From positions 1 through 39,775 of the forward strand of contig DATDGC010000036.1 of NCBI GenBank assembly GCA_036522275.1: a DNA stretch of 39,775 nt. The letters are read 5' to 3'. A program made the position numbers and the translations under genes. The notes below the pieces were generated by a model. It saw only the letters and a program-made list of their open reading frames with translations, made no database searches and was not told the origin of the DNA. Shown here in pieces: positions 14,671 to 23,856 of the stretch. Numbering within the stretch: the stretch's first letter is position 1; the number at the start of each line of letters is the position of its first letter. This DNA is from JAHFRG01 sp036522275 (lineage in GTDB: Bacteria > Pseudomonadota > Gammaproteobacteria > Burkholderiales > JAHFRG01).

Positions 14671-14849
14671 TGCAATCCCCGGCGTGCCGCGCTGCGCATG
14701 CGGTCGAGCTGCTGCAGGATGCTGCGCTTTTTCAGGATGAGCAGCACGATTTCCATCGCCAGAAGTCCGAACACCACTCCATAGGAACCCCACACGTAAA
14801 GTGCGTAGCCGCCCATTGCGAAAAAGTCGCTCCAGCTCGCCCAGTTCAT
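14667..14849 (-). CDS. ccmD: Heme exporter protein CcmD
   Basis: A 60-residue protein with one membrane helix (YVWGSYGVVFGLLAMEIVLLIL) and a basic cytoplasmic tail (KKRSILQQLDRMRSAARRG), the usual CcmD layout. It is needed for release of holo-CcmE from the CcmABCD complex. It starts at an ATGA overlap with ccmC and ends at an ATGA overlap with ccmE. The tight spacing fixes the start at 14849. Confidence 0.93.
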   Translation of the reverse strand: MNWASWSDFFAMGGYALYVWGSYGVVFGLLAMEIVLLILKKRSILQQLDRMRSAARRGLQ

Positions 14850-15637
14850 TTGAGACTGCTCATATATTCCGCCACCCATTGGCTGTCGCGTTCGCGCTCG
14901 AGGATAATGCACCGCACTCGCACCAGCGAGGCCGCGATGCTGTACATCCACAACGCGAGCACCATCACTAGCATACCGGCAAACATGGTGGCCGCCATGG
15001 TCGGCGCGCTTTTCAGGCTTACCGATGCGCCCTGATGCAGCGTGTTCCACCATTGGACAGAAAAATAAATGATCGGAATATTGATGACCCCGGTGAGCGC
15101 AAGCACCGCTCCCGCCTTGTCGGCGCGGCGCGGGTCATCGATTGCGGCCTGCAGCGCCATGAATCCGAAATAAAGAAACAGCAGAATGAGCTCCGACGTG
15201 ATACGCGCGTCCCACACCCACCAGGTGCCCCAGGTCGGTTTGCCCCATAGAGAACCACTCCACAGCGCCAGGAACGTGAACAATGCGCCGGTGGGCGCGA
15301 GGGCGCTCGCCATCATGCCGGAGAGCCGCGTGTTGAATGTCAGCCCCACTCCCGCCCAGAATGCCATGACGACATAAATGAACATCGACATCCAGGCTGC
15401 GGGCACATGGATGAAAATGATGCGGTAGGCCTCGCCCTGCTGGCTGTCGGTCGGCGCCACGAAAAATCCGAGATACAGTCCCGCCGCGGCAAACAGCAGC
15501 GCCGCGACGGCAAACCACGGCACGAGCTTCCCGGCCAGCGGGAAAAACGTCTGCGGCGATGAGTACCTGAACCAGCTGCTATGGCCGACGAACCGGTCTT
15601 GCCCCGTCGCGGTATTTTCAGGAGTCACATACATCAT
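14846..15637 (-). CDS. ccmC: Heme exporter protein CcmC
   Basis: A 263-residue protein with six membrane helices. It carries the WWD signature WGKPTWGTWWVWDARITSE near residue 135. The flanking heme-ligating histidines are visible in IIFIHVPAAW (near residue 77) and WNTLHQGASV (near 205). It loads heme onto CcmE. The N-terminus MMYVTPENTATGQDRF is longer and more polar than in many homologues; a later start is possible, but no better ATG precedes the first helix. A 68-base gap separates it from ccmB, the largest in the operon, so an internal promoter there cannot be excluded. Confidence 0.95.
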   Translation of the reverse strand: MMYVTPENTATGQDRFVGHSSWFRYSSPQTFFPLAGKLVPWFAVAALLFAAAGLYLGFFVAPTDSQQGEAYRIIFIHVPAAWMSMFIYVVMAFWAGVGLTFNTRLSGMMASALAPTGALFTFLALWSGSLWGKPTWGTWWVWDARITSELILLFLYFGFMALQAAIDDPRRADKAGAVLALTGVINIPIIYFSVQWWNTLHQGASVSLKSAPTMAATMFAGMLVMVLALWMYSIAASLVRVRCIILERERDSQWVAEYMSSLK

Positions 15638-15705
15638 AATCAGACAATCTTAATATCTGCCCCAAACGATCAGGCGAATTTTACTTTGACCACATAATAC
15701 CCGAA

Positions 15706-16374
15706 TTATTCGGACGAAATGCGCAGCGCCGCAGCTGCTGCCCATGGTGCGAATGCCGCCGCCACCACGAGCAGGGCGGCAAGCAGCAGAAAATGGGCCT
15801 CGGTGCCCAACCCCGCAGCGGCCATGTCCACGGCGCCGGCGCCGATGATCAGCACAGGGACGTAAAGCGGAAGCACCAGCAACGAGAGCAGCGCTCCGCC
15901 CCCGCGCAAACCCAACGTTAACGCCGCCCCGATTGCGCCTATCATGCTGAGCACAGGCGTTCCCAGCAGCAATGATAGGGTAAGCGTCGCCACCAGCTGT
16001 TGAGGTAGATCAAACTGCAAGGCCAAAAGCGGGGCGATCAGCACCACCAGCAGGCCCGTAACCAGCCAGTGCGCGATTACTTTTGCGGCCACGATCGTCC
16101 CCAGGGGCGCGGCGCTCAGCAGCATTTGCTCCAGTGTGCCGTCGGCGTAATCGGCCGCGAATATGCGGGTCAGCGACAGCATCGAGGCGAGCAGGGCGGC
16201 GACCCAGATCACGCCTGGCGCGATCGTGCGCAGCAGATTGGGCTCGGGTCCGACACCGAGCGGGAACAGGCTCACCACGATGACGAAGAATACGAGCGCG
16301 GTGAACACGTCGGCCCACCTGCGGGTGGCGAGCAGCAGGTCGCGGTAAATTACACAACGCAGCACCGTGAACAT
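15706..16374 (-). CDS. ccmB: Heme exporter permease CcmB
   Basis: A 222-residue ABC-2-like permease with six hydrophobic helices. Recognisable segments are the amphipathic start VLRCVIYRDLLLATRRWADVFTALVFF, PGVIWVAALLASMLSLTRIFAADYADGTLEQMLLS (a coupling region typical of CcmB) and GGALLSLLVLPLYVPVLIIGAGAV. It forms the ABC complex with CcmA that drives release of holo-CcmE. The ATG directly follows the ccmA stop (TGAATG), so the genes are coupled. Confidence 0.94.
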   Translation of the reverse strand: MFTVLRCVIYRDLLLATRRWADVFTALVFFVIVVSLFPLGVGPEPNLLRTIAPGVIWVAALLASMLSLTRIFAADYADGTLEQMLLSAAPLGTIVAAKVIAHWLVTGLLVVLIAPLLALQFDLPQQLVATLTLSLLLGTPVLSMIGAIGAALTLGLRGGGALLSLLVLPLYVPVLIIGAGAVDMAAAGLGTEAHFLLLAALLVVAAAFAPWAAAAALRISSE

Positions 16375-16977
16375 TCAGTTTACCCGCGAATCGAGGTTGA
16401 TGCACTGCACCTGCGGATTCTCAATCCGGATCTCCTGGTGGGTGGTGAGCACCACGGCGGCACCGCGCGCGAGATGCTGCGTGATCAACAGCCGGACTAA
16501 ATCCACGGCGCCGGCATCCAGCGCGTCAAACGGCTCGTCAAGGATCCACAACGGAATATTTTCAGACAGAAAAAGCCGCGCCAGCGCCACTCGCCGCTGC
16601 TGGCCGCGCGATAATATTTTGACCGGCAGCGCTTCGTATCCCGCCAACCCAAGCCGGGACAATGCCTCCAGCGCCTGCTCCCTGCTCACATTTATTCCGA
16701 CGAGGGTGCAGGAGACGACGAGATTTTCTAATGCGGTCAATTCACCTTTGACGGCATGTGCATGGCCGATATACAGCAGCTGCCGCCAGTACTCCTCGCG
16801 CAGCGACCGAATGTCGCCGCCGCCCCAGCGCACCTTGCCGCAGACGGGCGATAGCAGGCCGCACAATATGCGAAGCAAGCTGGTTTTTCCGCTGCCATTG
16901 GCCCCCGTCACCCGCAGCAGGTCGCCGCCGCGCAGCGCGAAATTCAGGCCGCCGAACAGCCTGCGGCGGCCGCGCAC
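16375..16977 (-). CDS. ccmA: Heme exporter ATP-binding protein CcmA
   Basis: An ABC ATPase: Walker A TGANGSGKTSLLRIL, signature ILSRGQQRRVALARL, Walker B LWILDEPFDALD and switch histidine TTHQ. It powers the CcmB/CcmA step that frees heme-loaded CcmE. The start is uncertain. The only standard start codon is the GTG at 16977 given here, which omits the first beta strand. Homologous sequence (KLEAIDLECVRGRRRLF) extends upstream in the same frame without any ATG, GTG or TTG as far as I read into yajQ. An ATT at 17013, five bases after GAGG, would give the full 212-residue family length. It is the first gene of the ccm operon. Confidence 0.9.
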   Translation of the reverse strand: MRGRRRLFGGLNFALRGGDLLRVTGANGSGKTSLLRILCGLLSPVCGKVRWGGGDIRSLREEYWRQLLYIGHAHAVKGELTALENLVVSCTLVGINVSREQALEALSRLGLAGYEALPVKILSRGQQRRVALARLFLSENIPLWILDEPFDALDAGAVDLVRLLITQHLARGAAVVLTTHQEIRIENPQVQCINLDSRVN

Positions 16978-17046
16978 GCACTCCAGGTCGATCGCTTCAA
17001 GCTTTGGGTTAATTTCTTCCTCGATTGAAATAGCGAAGCGGCGGGT

Positions 17047-17071
17047 GCTGTCTACTCTCTGAAGTTCACGA
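17047..17071. repeat. Direct repeat flanking the ccm operon (yajQ-side copy)
   Basis: These 25 bases at the yajQ stop are identical and in the same orientation to 9823-9847. The two copies bracket the complete ccmABCDEFGHI operon, about 7.2 kb apart. Confidence 0.75.
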
Positions 17072-17537
17072 TTTGCAGGGGAAAATCGGCCACGGACTTT
17101 TTGACGAGATGAATGGCTTCCTGCAGCGTGTCTTTCTTGGCCCCGGAGACGCGCACTGCGTCGCCCTGGATGCTGGTTTGCACCTTGAGCTTGCTGTCCT
17201 TGATGAGCTTGGCGATTTTCTTTGCGAGTTCGATCTCGATACCGACCTTAATAGTGACGATCTGCTTTACTTTGTTGCCGCTCACTTTTTCGATCGGGCC
17301 TTTTTGCAGGCAGCGGATGTCAATGCCGCGTTTGGTGAGCTTGCCGTTTAACACATCCAGCAGCTGCCTCAGCTTGAATTCATCATCAGCGTAAGCGCTC
17401 AACACATACTCGTTCTGCTCCACGCGCGCGTCCGAACCCTTGAAGTCGAAGCGGTTGGTGATTTCGCGGTTGCACTGGTCCAGCGCGTTTCTCACTTCCT
17501 GCTGGTCGACCTGTGAAACGATGTCAAATGACGGCAT
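17052..17537 (-). CDS. yajQ: YajQ family nucleotide-binding protein
   Basis: A 161-residue protein of the YajQ family: N-terminal MPSFDIVSQVDQQEVRNALDQC, then REITNRFDFKG and a C-terminal DFPLQIVNFRE. The fold has two ferredoxin-like domains. Members bind nucleotides, and in Xanthomonas a homologue binds cyclic di-GMP; the role here is unknown. The gene is intact and of normal length. It lies between argG (behind a repeat) and ccmA, and its 3' end is duplicated beyond ccmI. Confidence 0.93.
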   Translation of the reverse strand: MPSFDIVSQVDQQEVRNALDQCNREITNRFDFKGSDARVEQNEYVLSAYADDEFKLRQLLDVLNGKLTKRGIDIRCLQKGPIEKVSGNKVKQIVTIKVGIEIELAKKIAKLIKDSKLKVQTSIQGDAVRVSGAKKDTLQEAIHLVKKSVADFPLQIVNFRE

Positions 17538-17560
17538 GCTTTATTCCTTGAGAATTATTT

Positions 17561-17679
17561 AACCGCAAAGGCGCAGAGAAAATCAAAAACGAATAGACAG
17601 GATTTACATGATTTCGCAGAATTGACAGGATTAAATCCTGTGAATCTTGAAGAATCCTGTTAATCTTGTGAATTAAGGT
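17561..17679. repeat. Dispersed repeat, copy 1 (inverted relative to 18963-19095)
   Basis: The interval between yajQ and argG starts with CCGCAAAGGCGCAGAG and continues with runs of GACAGGATT and AATCCTGT. Its reverse complement aligns with the argF-argG interval over nearly 100 bases at about four matches in five by eye. It is of the AATCCTGTTAATC/CCGCAGAGG type seen in many proteobacteria. Confidence 0.65.
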
Positions 17680-17700
17680 TTTTCCCCGCATCTCCGCGGT

Positions 17701-18918
<1,218 letters not shown>

Positions 18919-18962
18919 TACAATTTCTCTTTTGTTGACCGTAATTTTAAACGACGGAGACT

Positions 18963-19095
18963 TAAAATCTTAATTCACAGGATTAACAGGATGTTTAAAG
19001 ATTGACAGGATTTAATCTTGTTAATCCTGCGCAATCCTGTAAATCCTGTCCATTCGATTATGCTCTCCTCCGCGTCCTCTGCGTCCTCTGCGGTG
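18963..19095. repeat. Dispersed repeat, copy 2 (upstream of argG)
   Basis: AATTCACAGGATTAACAGG, GACAGGATTTAATC and AATCCTGTAAATCCTGT units are followed by CTCCGCGTCCTCTGCG and TCCTCTGCGGTG. It is the inverted counterpart of 17561-17679. Together the two copies bracket argG. Confidence 0.65.
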
Positions 19096-19098
19096 AAA

Positions 19099-20019
19099 CT
19101 AGCCTTTAATCTTTCCCAGCAGCAAATATTCCATCAGCGCTTTCTGCGTGTGCAAACGATTCTCGGCCTCATCCCATACCACTGACTGCGTACCATCAAT
19201 CACTTCCGCCGCGACTTCCTCGCCGCGGTGGGCGGGGAGGCAATGCATGAACAAGGCGTTGGATTTGGCCAGCGCCATCATTTCCTCATCCACCCGGAAA
19301 TTGGCGAACACTTTTTTCCTCTCCTCCTTCTCTTTTTCGTAGCCCATGCTGGTCCAAACGTCGGTGGTGACCAAGTCGGCGCCGGATACCGCGTGGTGCG
19401 GGTCGGCGAAGCATTCAAGATGCATGCTGGCATAACTTTCACCGCGCTCGGGCTCGAGCTCGTAGCCCGGCGGACAGGCGACATGAAAATTGAAGTCGAA
19501 AAGCTTCGCCGCTTGCAACCAGGAATTGCACACGTTGTTGGAATCACCGACCCATGCCACGGTTTTGCCGCGTATCGAGCCGCGGTGTTCCAGGTAAGTA
19601 AAAATGTCGGCAAGGATCTGGCAGGGATGATATTCGTTGGTCAGCCCGTTGATAACCGGCACCCGCGAGTGGCTGGCAAAGCGCTCAATAATGCTTTGCT
19701 CGAAAGTGCGTATCATCACCATGTCCACCATGCGCGAAATCACCTGTGCCACATCTTCAATCGGCTCGCCGCGCGAAAGCTGAGTGTCGCGCGGCGACAG
19801 AAACATCGCCGAACCGCCGAGCTGATTCATTCCCGCCTCGAGGGATACGCGGGTGCGGGTCGAGTTTTTTTCGAAAATCATCGCCAGCGTCTTGCCGTGA
19901 AGCGGCTGGTAGAGTTCGCCGCGCGCCCGCTTAACCTTAAGGATGCGCGTGCGCTCGAACAGATACTCGAACTCGGGTAGCTCGAAATCCTTGAATTGCA
20001 AAAAATGCCTGGTATGCAT
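19099..20019 (-). CDS. argF: Ornithine carbamoyltransferase
   Basis: A 306-residue enzyme converting ornithine and carbamoyl phosphate to citrulline. The carbamoyl-phosphate loop is STRTR in FEKNSTRTRVSLEAGMNQLGG near residue 50; HCLPAHRGEE with the catalytic cysteine is near residue 265; VAWVGDSNNVCNSW binds ornithine. The length is that of the anabolic trimeric type. A GGAAGAA ribosome site precedes the ATG. It starts 27 bases after the argD stop, so the two are probably cotranscribed. Confidence 0.96.
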   Translation of the reverse strand: MHTRHFLQFKDFELPEFEYLFERTRILKVKRARGELYQPLHGKTLAMIFEKNSTRTRVSLEAGMNQLGGSAMFLSPRDTQLSRGEPIEDVAQVISRMVDMVMIRTFEQSIIERFASHSRVPVINGLTNEYHPCQILADIFTYLEHRGSIRGKTVAWVGDSNNVCNSWLQAAKLFDFNFHVACPPGYELEPERGESYASMHLECFADPHHAVSGADLVTTDVWTSMGYEKEKEERKKVFANFRVDEEMMALAKSNALFMHCLPAHRGEEVAAEVIDGTQSVVWDEAENRLHTQKALMEYLLLGKIKG

Positions 20020-20046
20020 GATTAGTTGTTTCTTCCAGCCCGCACT

Positions 20047-21249
20047 TCAGGCGCGAGCATTGGCGGGAGCCGCTTGCCGCGAAAAATCCCTGATCAGTCC
20101 GCTTAAGCCATCAATCAATTGCTGCGCCTCTGCCTGCTGCATCACCAGCGCGGGCAGCAGACGAATCACGCTATCCGCAGTGACGTTAATCAAGAGCCCC
20201 TGTTCCAACGCAAGTTCCGCGATGTCGCCGCAAGGTTGCGCGAGCTCGATGCCTATCATCAAACCCTCTCCGCGAATTTGCACAAGATCTTTGACGCCGG
20301 ACAGTTCTTGCGCCAGGCCGTTGCGGATGAATTCGCCAAGCTTGACCGCGTGAGGCATGAGGTTTTCTTCCTCGATGACGGCAAGCGTGGTGAGCGCGGC
20401 GACACAGGCGAGAGGGCTGCCGCCGAAAGTCGAGCCATGGCTGCCGGGTTTAAACGCTTCCGCCGCCGCTCCCGCTGCGAGGCAGGCGCCGATGGGCACG
20501 CCGGAACCTAATCCCTTGGCGAGCGTCATTCCATCGGGCTTGACCCCTGAATACTGGTGGGCAAACCATTTTCCGGTGCGGCCAATCCCGCTTTGCACTT
20601 CATCCAGCATCAACAGCCACCCCTTTTCGTCGCAGATGCGGCGCAAGCCCTGGAAGTAATCAGGCAGGGGAAGCGGTACACGGATCCCGGCTTCACCCTG
20701 GATGGGCTCCACCAGCACCGCGACGATGTTTTTGTTATGGCCCGCTACCTGCGCCACTGCATCCACATCGTTGTAGGGAACCCGCGCGAAACCGCCCATC
20801 AGCGGCTCAAACCCCGCCTGAACCCGGCGTGAGCCGGTAGCGCTCAAAGTCGCCATGGTGCGTCCGTGAAAGCTTTTTTCCATGACGATGATGGTCGGGT
20901 TGTCTATGCCTTTTTGATGGCCGTAGAGCCGCGCCAGCTTGATGGCCGCTTCGTTGGCCTCCGCCCCCGAATTGCAGAAGAACACCTTGTCCATGTTGGC
21001 GAGACCCGCGAGTCTTGCCGCCAGCTCTTCCTGTTTCTGCACCTGGTACAGATTGGAAGTATGGATAAGCGTGCGCACCTGCTCGGAAAGCGCCTTGACC
21101 AGCCTGGGGTGGGCGTGCCCGAGGGTATTTACCGCGAGCCCGGCAACGCCATCGAGATAGCGCTTGCCCTGGCCGTCCCACAGCCATACGCCTTCGCCGC
21201 GGACGAAGGAAACCGGCAATCTTGCATAAGTGTTCATTAAATGCGACAT
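20047..21249 (-). CDS. argD: Acetylornithine aminotransferase
   Basis: A 400-residue class III PLP aminotransferase. The substrate loop is FCNSGAEANEAAIKLAR near residue 93, MLDEVQSGIGRTG near 220 contains the PLP-interacting Asp, and the Schiff-base lysine is in MTLAKGLGSGVPIGA near 250. It makes N-acetylornithine and may also serve as succinyldiaminopimelate aminotransferase in lysine synthesis. Linkage to argF and argG supports the arginine role. The start is either 21249 or the ATG at 21237. A strong terminator hairpin lies immediately upstream (21262-21299), so its expression may be attenuated or driven by a promoter inside the leader. Confidence 0.93.
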   Translation of the reverse strand: MSHLMNTYARLPVSFVRGEGVWLWDGQGKRYLDGVAGLAVNTLGHAHPRLVKALSEQVRTLIHTSNLYQVQKQEELAARLAGLANMDKVFFCNSGAEANEAAIKLARLYGHQKGIDNPTIIVMEKSFHGRTMATLSATGSRRVQAGFEPLMGGFARVPYNDVDAVAQVAGHNKNIVAVLVEPIQGEAGIRVPLPLPDYFQGLRRICDEKGWLLMLDEVQSGIGRTGKWFAHQYSGVKPDGMTLAKGLGSGVPIGACLAAGAAAEAFKPGSHGSTFGGSPLACVAALTTLAVIEEENLMPHAVKLGEFIRNGLAQELSGVKDLVQIRGEGLMIGIELAQPCGDIAELALEQGLLINVTADSVIRLLPALVMQQAEAQQLIDGLSGLIRDFSRQAAPANARA

Positions 21250-21261
21250 AAGTATTTACTC

Positions 21262-21299
21262 AAAAACAAATGCACACGGCGGCCGGAGCCGCCGTGTGC
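21262..21299 (-). terminator. Rho-independent terminator after the decarboxylase gene
   Basis: A perfect 12-bp stem (GCACACGGCGGC at 21272-21283 with its complement at 21288-21299) and a four-base loop. Read on the minus strand it is followed by ATTTGTTTTTG. It ends only about 12 bases before the argD ATG. Confidence 0.8.
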
Positions 21300-21328
21300 C
21301 GGTGTCATAAAGCTAGTATGTTCGTTAA

Positions 21329-21334
21329 ATTATA
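21329..21334 (-). promoter_or_regulatory. Candidate -10 box upstream of argD
   Basis: TATAAT on the minus strand, between the decarboxylase stop and the terminator hairpin. No good -35 box is seen at 17 bases. If it is used, the transcript would cross the hairpin before argD. Confidence 0.3.
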
Positions 21335-21357
21335 CTCTTAATGCAAGTGAAATTTTG

Positions 21358-23340
21358 CTAGCCGCGCAGCTTCTTCAAGCCTTTTTCTTCTGGCTTGGTC
21401 AGCGTGCGCAAGGTAGGCAAGTAGCCGTCAAACACGATGCCGTGCAATTCCACCCGCTTCTGGCTGCGCAACAACCCTACCAGATAGTGGATGATTTCGG
21501 TGGTAATCACCTGTCCCGGCACCAGCACCGGAATCCCGGGAGGGTAGGGCACGATCTGGTCGGCGCACACTCTTCCCGAGAGCGCGGTGTTCACGCGGTC
21601 TTTTTCGTCCACCAGCGGCACCAGCTCGCCGCCGCAATAAAACGCGTCGCGCGGAAGGTATTTGAGGTGGGTGAAGCGCGGGATCTCCGGCGTCTGGTAG
21701 AGTCGGCGCGGGGCGCGCCCTTCGCGTGCGATGCGCATCAGCGCGTCATACAGGCGCGACACCTTGCTGCGCGTAGTGCCGATAGTGAGCAACAGCGTCA
21801 GCGTGTTGAAAGTGGATTTCTCCACCTGGATGTTGTAGCGCTCGAACAGTTCCTGCTGCAAGTCCTCCACGGTGTAGCCGCAGCGGGAAATGTCCACCGT
21901 GACCTTGGTGGGATCGAGCTTGATGTTGTCTGTACGAACTTCGTCCGGCAACAAATCGTCGAGTCCCAACACGCAGAACACTCCAGTGGAATTGATTTGC
22001 GTGCGCAACTCCTTGGCCAGCGCCAGGGTTCTGGAGAGCAGTTTGTAGCCCTCCATCACCGCCTGCTTGCGGGCGATGTCCAGACTCGCGATCATCGTGT
22101 ATTGCGGGCTGGTGGAAGTGTGCATGTTGAAGTTTTCGCGAAAGATATGCTCGTTGAAGTCCGCGTCATTGACGTGAATCATGCTCGCCTGGGAAAACGC
22201 GGAGAGTACCTTGTGCGTGCTTTGCGTGGCATAGTCTGCGCCCGCCTCAAGCGCGGTCGGGCGGAATGCGGGATGAAAGCGCGCGAAGCCGTACCAGGCT
22301 TCGTCAATCACTACCTTGATGCCGCGGCTGTGCGCCGCTTCGATGACGGTCTGCAGGTCGTAGCGCAATCCGTCGTAAGTGCAGCTCGTCAGCACCAATG
22401 CTTCGGCGTCGGGATGCTCCTCGATGGCTTTTATAATGGTGCGTTTAGGCACCGGACCGAACAGGCTGAATTTTTTATTAACCGAGGAATCCAGGTAAAT
22501 TGGGTGCGCGCCTGACAGCACCACGCCGTGATGTACCGACTTGTGGCAATTACGGTCGAGCAGCAGCTTTTCGCCGGGCGCAATCAGCGTCTGGAAAATC
22601 ACCTTGTTGGCAGTGGAAGTGCCATTAGTGGCGAAAAAAGTGCGCCGCGCGCCAAACGCTTTGGCGGCGATTTTCTGCGCTTCCAGGATTACGCCGCTGG
22701 GCTGCATCAGCGAATCCAGCATCGGCACCGACACTGATAAATCGGCGTCGAACACATGCTCGCCGATGAACTCGTAAAAATCGCTGCCCCACGGGCTGTC
22801 GCGCAAGCTGTCGCCGCTGGAATGACCGGGCGAATGCCAGGCATCCTTGGCCATCAGCACATAGCTTTTGAGCTGGTCGTAAAACGGCGTGCGCGCTTTT
22901 TCCTGGATTTGCGCGTTCAGAATGCGATACATGCCGCGGTAGTCGCGCTCTTCGCGGTAGAAGTAGCCATCCACCGATTCAGCGAACAGCCTGTCCACCA
23001 CTTGGTCTTCCTGTTCCTTGGCAATCAGGATGTAGACATCGAGTTCGGGGCGGAAACGGGTGATTCTCTGCACCAGTTTGAGCGCCGACATCTGCTTGGT
23101 GCGCGAGCCGTTCTTGTTGTCGTTTTTCAGGGTGTACAGCGTGTCGTCCACCACCACAGCCTGGAGGTCGCCGTCTTCTTCAATGGAGTGTAATGCTTCC
23201 TGCACAGTGGTGACACCGCTGAAGGTGATGCCCAGGGGATTGTCGAGCGAGCGCGCCGCAGCATTGAGCCCCTTGATGAGCTCCTTCAACACCAGCTTTT
23301 CATCGTTGATGACGAGGATGTGGCTGACCGGTTTGCGCAT
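21358..23340 (-). CDS. Orn/Lys/Arg decarboxylase (PLP, fold type I)
   Basis: A 660-residue decarboxylase. The N-terminal wing (residues 1-140) resembles a response-regulator receiver fold, with HILVINDE and the acidic pair in AVVVDD (Asp65-Asp66). The PLP large domain (about 150-450) has the Schiff-base Lys377 in STHKVLSAFSQ, Asp346 in IDEAW, and ATNGTSTANK. The C-terminal domain follows, ending near the normal family boundary but shorter than the E. coli inducible enzymes. Arginine, lysine or ornithine would give agmatine, cadaverine or putrescine; I cannot decide among them. The arg genes next door suggest arginine or ornithine but do not prove it. Confidence 0.9.
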   Translation of the reverse strand: MRKPVSHILVINDEKLVLKELIKGLNAAARSLDNPLGITFSGVTTVQEALHSIEEDGDLQAVVVDDTLYTLKNDNKNGSRTKQMSALKLVQRITRFRPELDVYILIAKEQEDQVVDRLFAESVDGYFYREERDYRGMYRILNAQIQEKARTPFYDQLKSYVLMAKDAWHSPGHSSGDSLRDSPWGSDFYEFIGEHVFDADLSVSVPMLDSLMQPSGVILEAQKIAAKAFGARRTFFATNGTSTANKVIFQTLIAPGEKLLLDRNCHKSVHHGVVLSGAHPIYLDSSVNKKFSLFGPVPKRTIIKAIEEHPDAEALVLTSCTYDGLRYDLQTVIEAAHSRGIKVVIDEAWYGFARFHPAFRPTALEAGADYATQSTHKVLSAFSQASMIHVNDADFNEHIFRENFNMHTSTSPQYTMIASLDIARKQAVMEGYKLLSRTLALAKELRTQINSTGVFCVLGLDDLLPDEVRTDNIKLDPTKVTVDISRCGYTVEDLQQELFERYNIQVEKSTFNTLTLLLTIGTTRSKVSRLYDALMRIAREGRAPRRLYQTPEIPRFTHLKYLPRDAFYCGGELVPLVDEKDRVNTALSGRVCADQIVPYPPGIPVLVPGQVITTEIIHYLVGLLRSQKRVELHGIVFDGYLPTLRTLTKPEEKGLKKLRG

Positions 23341-23463
23341 GTGGTTTTTTTTGGTCTCAAAAAAACGCTTTATGCGCTAAATGCGCGCGCATTGCAACCC
23401 CGGGTATGAAGAACATGAACGCCCTTTGACCGTTGGGCGGACTGACGGCGAGGGCGAAAAGAA

Positions 23464-23727
23464 TTAAGCCATCGCTTTGATGGCTTGGGAAAGCCGGCTC
23501 TTGTGGCGGGCGGCCTGGTTCTTGTGGATGATCTTCTTGTCGGCGATGGAATCCACAATGCTGACGGACTCCTTGAAAGTGGCTTGTGCTGCGGCCTTGT
23601 TTCCTGAAGCGATGGCTTTTCTCACTTTTTTGACGGCGCTGCGCAATGCGGTGTGCAGACCGGCATTGTGTTGACGGCGGATTTCGGCCTGTTTGGCGCG
23701 TTTTTTGGCGGATGCGATATTGGCCAT
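23464..23727 (-). CDS. rpsT: Ribosomal protein S20
   Basis: An 87-residue basic protein: MANIASAKKRAKQAEIRRQHN at the start, LRSAVKKVRKAI in the middle and HKNQAARHKSRLSQAIKAM at the end, the S20 three-helix bundle. It binds 16S rRNA early in 30S assembly. I chose the ATG at 23727 because MANI(A/K)SAKKR is the conserved N-terminus. It is divergent from murJ, the usual arrangement in proteobacteria, with a good promoter between them. The 123 bases after its stop contain a perfect 14-base palindrome, AATGCGCGCGCATT, but no convincing terminator. Confidence 0.97.
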   Translation of the reverse strand: MANIASAKKRAKQAEIRRQHNAGLHTALRSAVKKVRKAIASGNKAAAQATFKESVSIVDSIADKKIIHKNQAARHKSRLSQAIKAMA

Positions 23728-23760
23728 GTAAACCTTTAAGCAAATCAATCAGAGGGCGGA

Positions 23761-23789
23761 ATGATACGTTTGTTCACTGTTCTTTGCAA
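23761..23789 (-). promoter_or_regulatory. Sigma-70 promoter for rpsT
   Basis: On the minus strand TTGCAA (23789-23784) and TATCAT (23766-23761) are separated by exactly 17 bases. The start codon is about 34 bases downstream of the -10 box. Confidence 0.65.
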
Positions 23790-23856
23790 CCGGAGGCTGC
23801 CTTTTAATGCCCGGTGCGCGTGAATTTATGCCGCATTCGGGTTACCATACGCCACG

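Noticed and set aside
17561..17679. A small CRISPR-like array in the argG-yajQ interval
   Set aside because: The AATCCTGT units are too short and irregular, with no constant spacer length, and the whole block is repeated in inverted form across argG.
21241..22515. A 424-codon plus-strand open frame opposite the decarboxylase
   Set aside because: It overlaps the PLP enzyme entirely, its translation shows no family features, and it has no convincing ribosome site.
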